From the NCBI GenBank assembly GCA_943359495.1, contig CALRHY010000055.1:1-5281 (forward strand): a DNA stretch of 5,281 bases. The letters run 5' to 3'. Shown piece after piece: positions 4,613 to 5,281 of the stretch. Origin of the DNA: Candidatus Uhrbacteria bacterium RIFOXYB12_FULL_58_10 (GTDB taxonomy: Bacteria; Patescibacteriota; Patescibacteriia; 2-12-FULL-57-11). The notes under the pieces are model-generated. The model was not told the origin of the DNA and ran no database searches. It saw nothing but the letters and a program-made list of their open reading frames with translations. Each line of letters starts with the position of its first letter. Position 1 is the stretch's first letter. The translations under genes were made by a program, and so were the position numbers.

Positions 4613-5281
4613 ATGGATCAAAATATTATCGAAAAATTCACCACACACCTCAAAAGTGTCCTTGTCCGGGCATATACGCTGGCACACGAACTGAACCAGT
4701 CGCATATTACGCCGGACCATCTCTTGTGGTCGCTGCTCACTGAGCGCGGCTGTCTTGGTGCAGAAATTTTGCAAAAAGCCCACATTTCCCATGAGCATGT
4801 GCGCGAAGCGATTGCCCAGCGAGTGCAAAAAGGCGGCGCGGCTTCGACACGTCGTGTCCCGGTCCAAGATGCGGCAGACATCCCTCTTCCAACGCTTTCG
4901 GACACCACGAAACGAGCGATCGAAAAAGCCGTGCTCACGGCAAGCGTCTACGAACACAAATTTGTCGGCACTGAACACCTGCTCTCCGGCATGCTGCAGA
5001 CAGAGGATGCCTTTCTTTTACAATTGTTGACCGCGGAGGCAGTCGACATTGCCGCCCTCAAAGAACAGATCACCACGCTCCTCAAAAGCACCAGCGCATT
5101 CCCCGACCTCGCCGAAGACACCGAAGAAGAGCACACTCTGACGTTACCGAAGACACCGCAGGAAGAAGTGCCCGAAGAGGGTGATGAAACCAAGCGCATC
5201 AAACGGCCGGGATCCAAAACCCCTGCGCTAGATTTTTTTACTATAGACCTCACGAGTCCAGAAGCGCAGAAGCGCATCGAT
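4613..5281 (+). CDS. clpC: ClpC-type AAA+ ATPase, N-terminal 223 residues, cut by right edge
   Basis: Open frame from ATG 4613 to the window end. Two Clp N repeats are visible: residues about 8-72 (KFTTHLKSVLVRAYTLAHEL, then HITPDHLLWSLL) and about 96-160 (LSDTTKRAIEKAVLTA, then FVGTEHLLSGML). An acidic linker of about 35 residues (165-200) leads to TPALDFFTIDLT (203-214), which corresponds to the LDxFxxDLT segment that opens the first AAA+ module. The window ends just before the expected DPVIGR and Walker A. Family knowledge: ClpC hexamers unfold substrates and pass them to ClpP; the N-domain binds adaptors and substrates. ClpB or ClpA cannot be fully excluded without the rest, though the pattern favours ClpC. 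An in-frame TTG at 4595 would add six residues (its GGAG is 12 bases upstream), but the ATG gives the family-like N-terminus. Confidence 0.88.
   Translation, partial: MDQNIIEKFTTHLKSVLVRAYTLAHELNQSHITPDHLLWSLLTERGCLGAEILQKAHISHEHVREAIAQRVQKGGAASTRRVPVQDAADIPLPTLSDTTKRAIEKAVLTASVYEHKFVGTEHLLSGMLQTEDAFLLQLLTAEAVDIAALKEQITTLLKSTSAFPDLAEDTEEEHTLTLPKTPQEEVPEEGDETKRIKRPGSKTPALDFFTIDLTSPEAQKRID

Noticed and set aside
4496..4978. Minus-strand frame opposite the clpC 5' end
   Set aside because: It is antisense to two recognisable Clp N repeats, begins within that gene and has no family features.

Overview
The window reads as chromosomal DNA from a bacterium of medium GC content using the standard code (TGA is a real stop in the acetyltransferase and htpX genes). 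Compact genes, intergenic palindromic repeats, start codons without visible Shine-Dalgarno sequences, and an adjacent lemA-htpX pair next to a Clp ATPase gene would suit a Candidate Phyla Radiation (Patescibacteria) genome such as the Uhrbacteria/Magasanikbacteria type. No rRNA or other marker is present, so this is inference only.

Layout. Bases 1-380 hold the 3' end of a GNAT acetyltransferase gene on the plus strand, closed by a clean intrinsic terminator (415-440). It converges with a minus-strand unit: an alpha-D-phosphohexomutase gene (phosphomannomutase/phosphoglucomutase, 2589-1228) followed 14 bases later by a visibly AT-rich gene for an unrecognised 208-residue protein with HEPN-like motifs (1213-587). 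Its stop codon lies inside a palindromic repeat (472-596) that also looks like its terminator. The gap at 2590-2822 carries a second palindromic repeat (2603-2710) and two interleaved, oppositely oriented sigma70-type promoters that share one -10 region, one firing towards pmm and one towards lemA. Plus-strand genes then follow: lemA (2823-3389), a third palindromic repeat (3398-3476), htpX (3517-4431), a purine/pyrimidine-asymmetric hairpin (4438-4512), a perfect 12-bp palindrome (4544-4555), and the 5' end of a clpC-like gene (4613 to the window edge).

Function. LemA, HtpX and a ClpC-type unfoldase together suggest an envelope and cytoplasmic protein quality-control neighbourhood: HtpX is a membrane zinc protease and ClpC feeds ClpP. 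The phosphohexomutase supplies sugar-1-phosphates for surface polysaccharide or central metabolism. The GNAT gene is unrelated to either.

Most notable are three sequence-distinct palindromic repeats in about 3 kb, all with GTCAT-type termini and all between genes or at a gene's end; the shared -10 bidirectional promoter with a 108-nt hairpin in the predicted pmm leader; and the AT-rich HEPN-like gene. No convincing new multi-gene system is visible.
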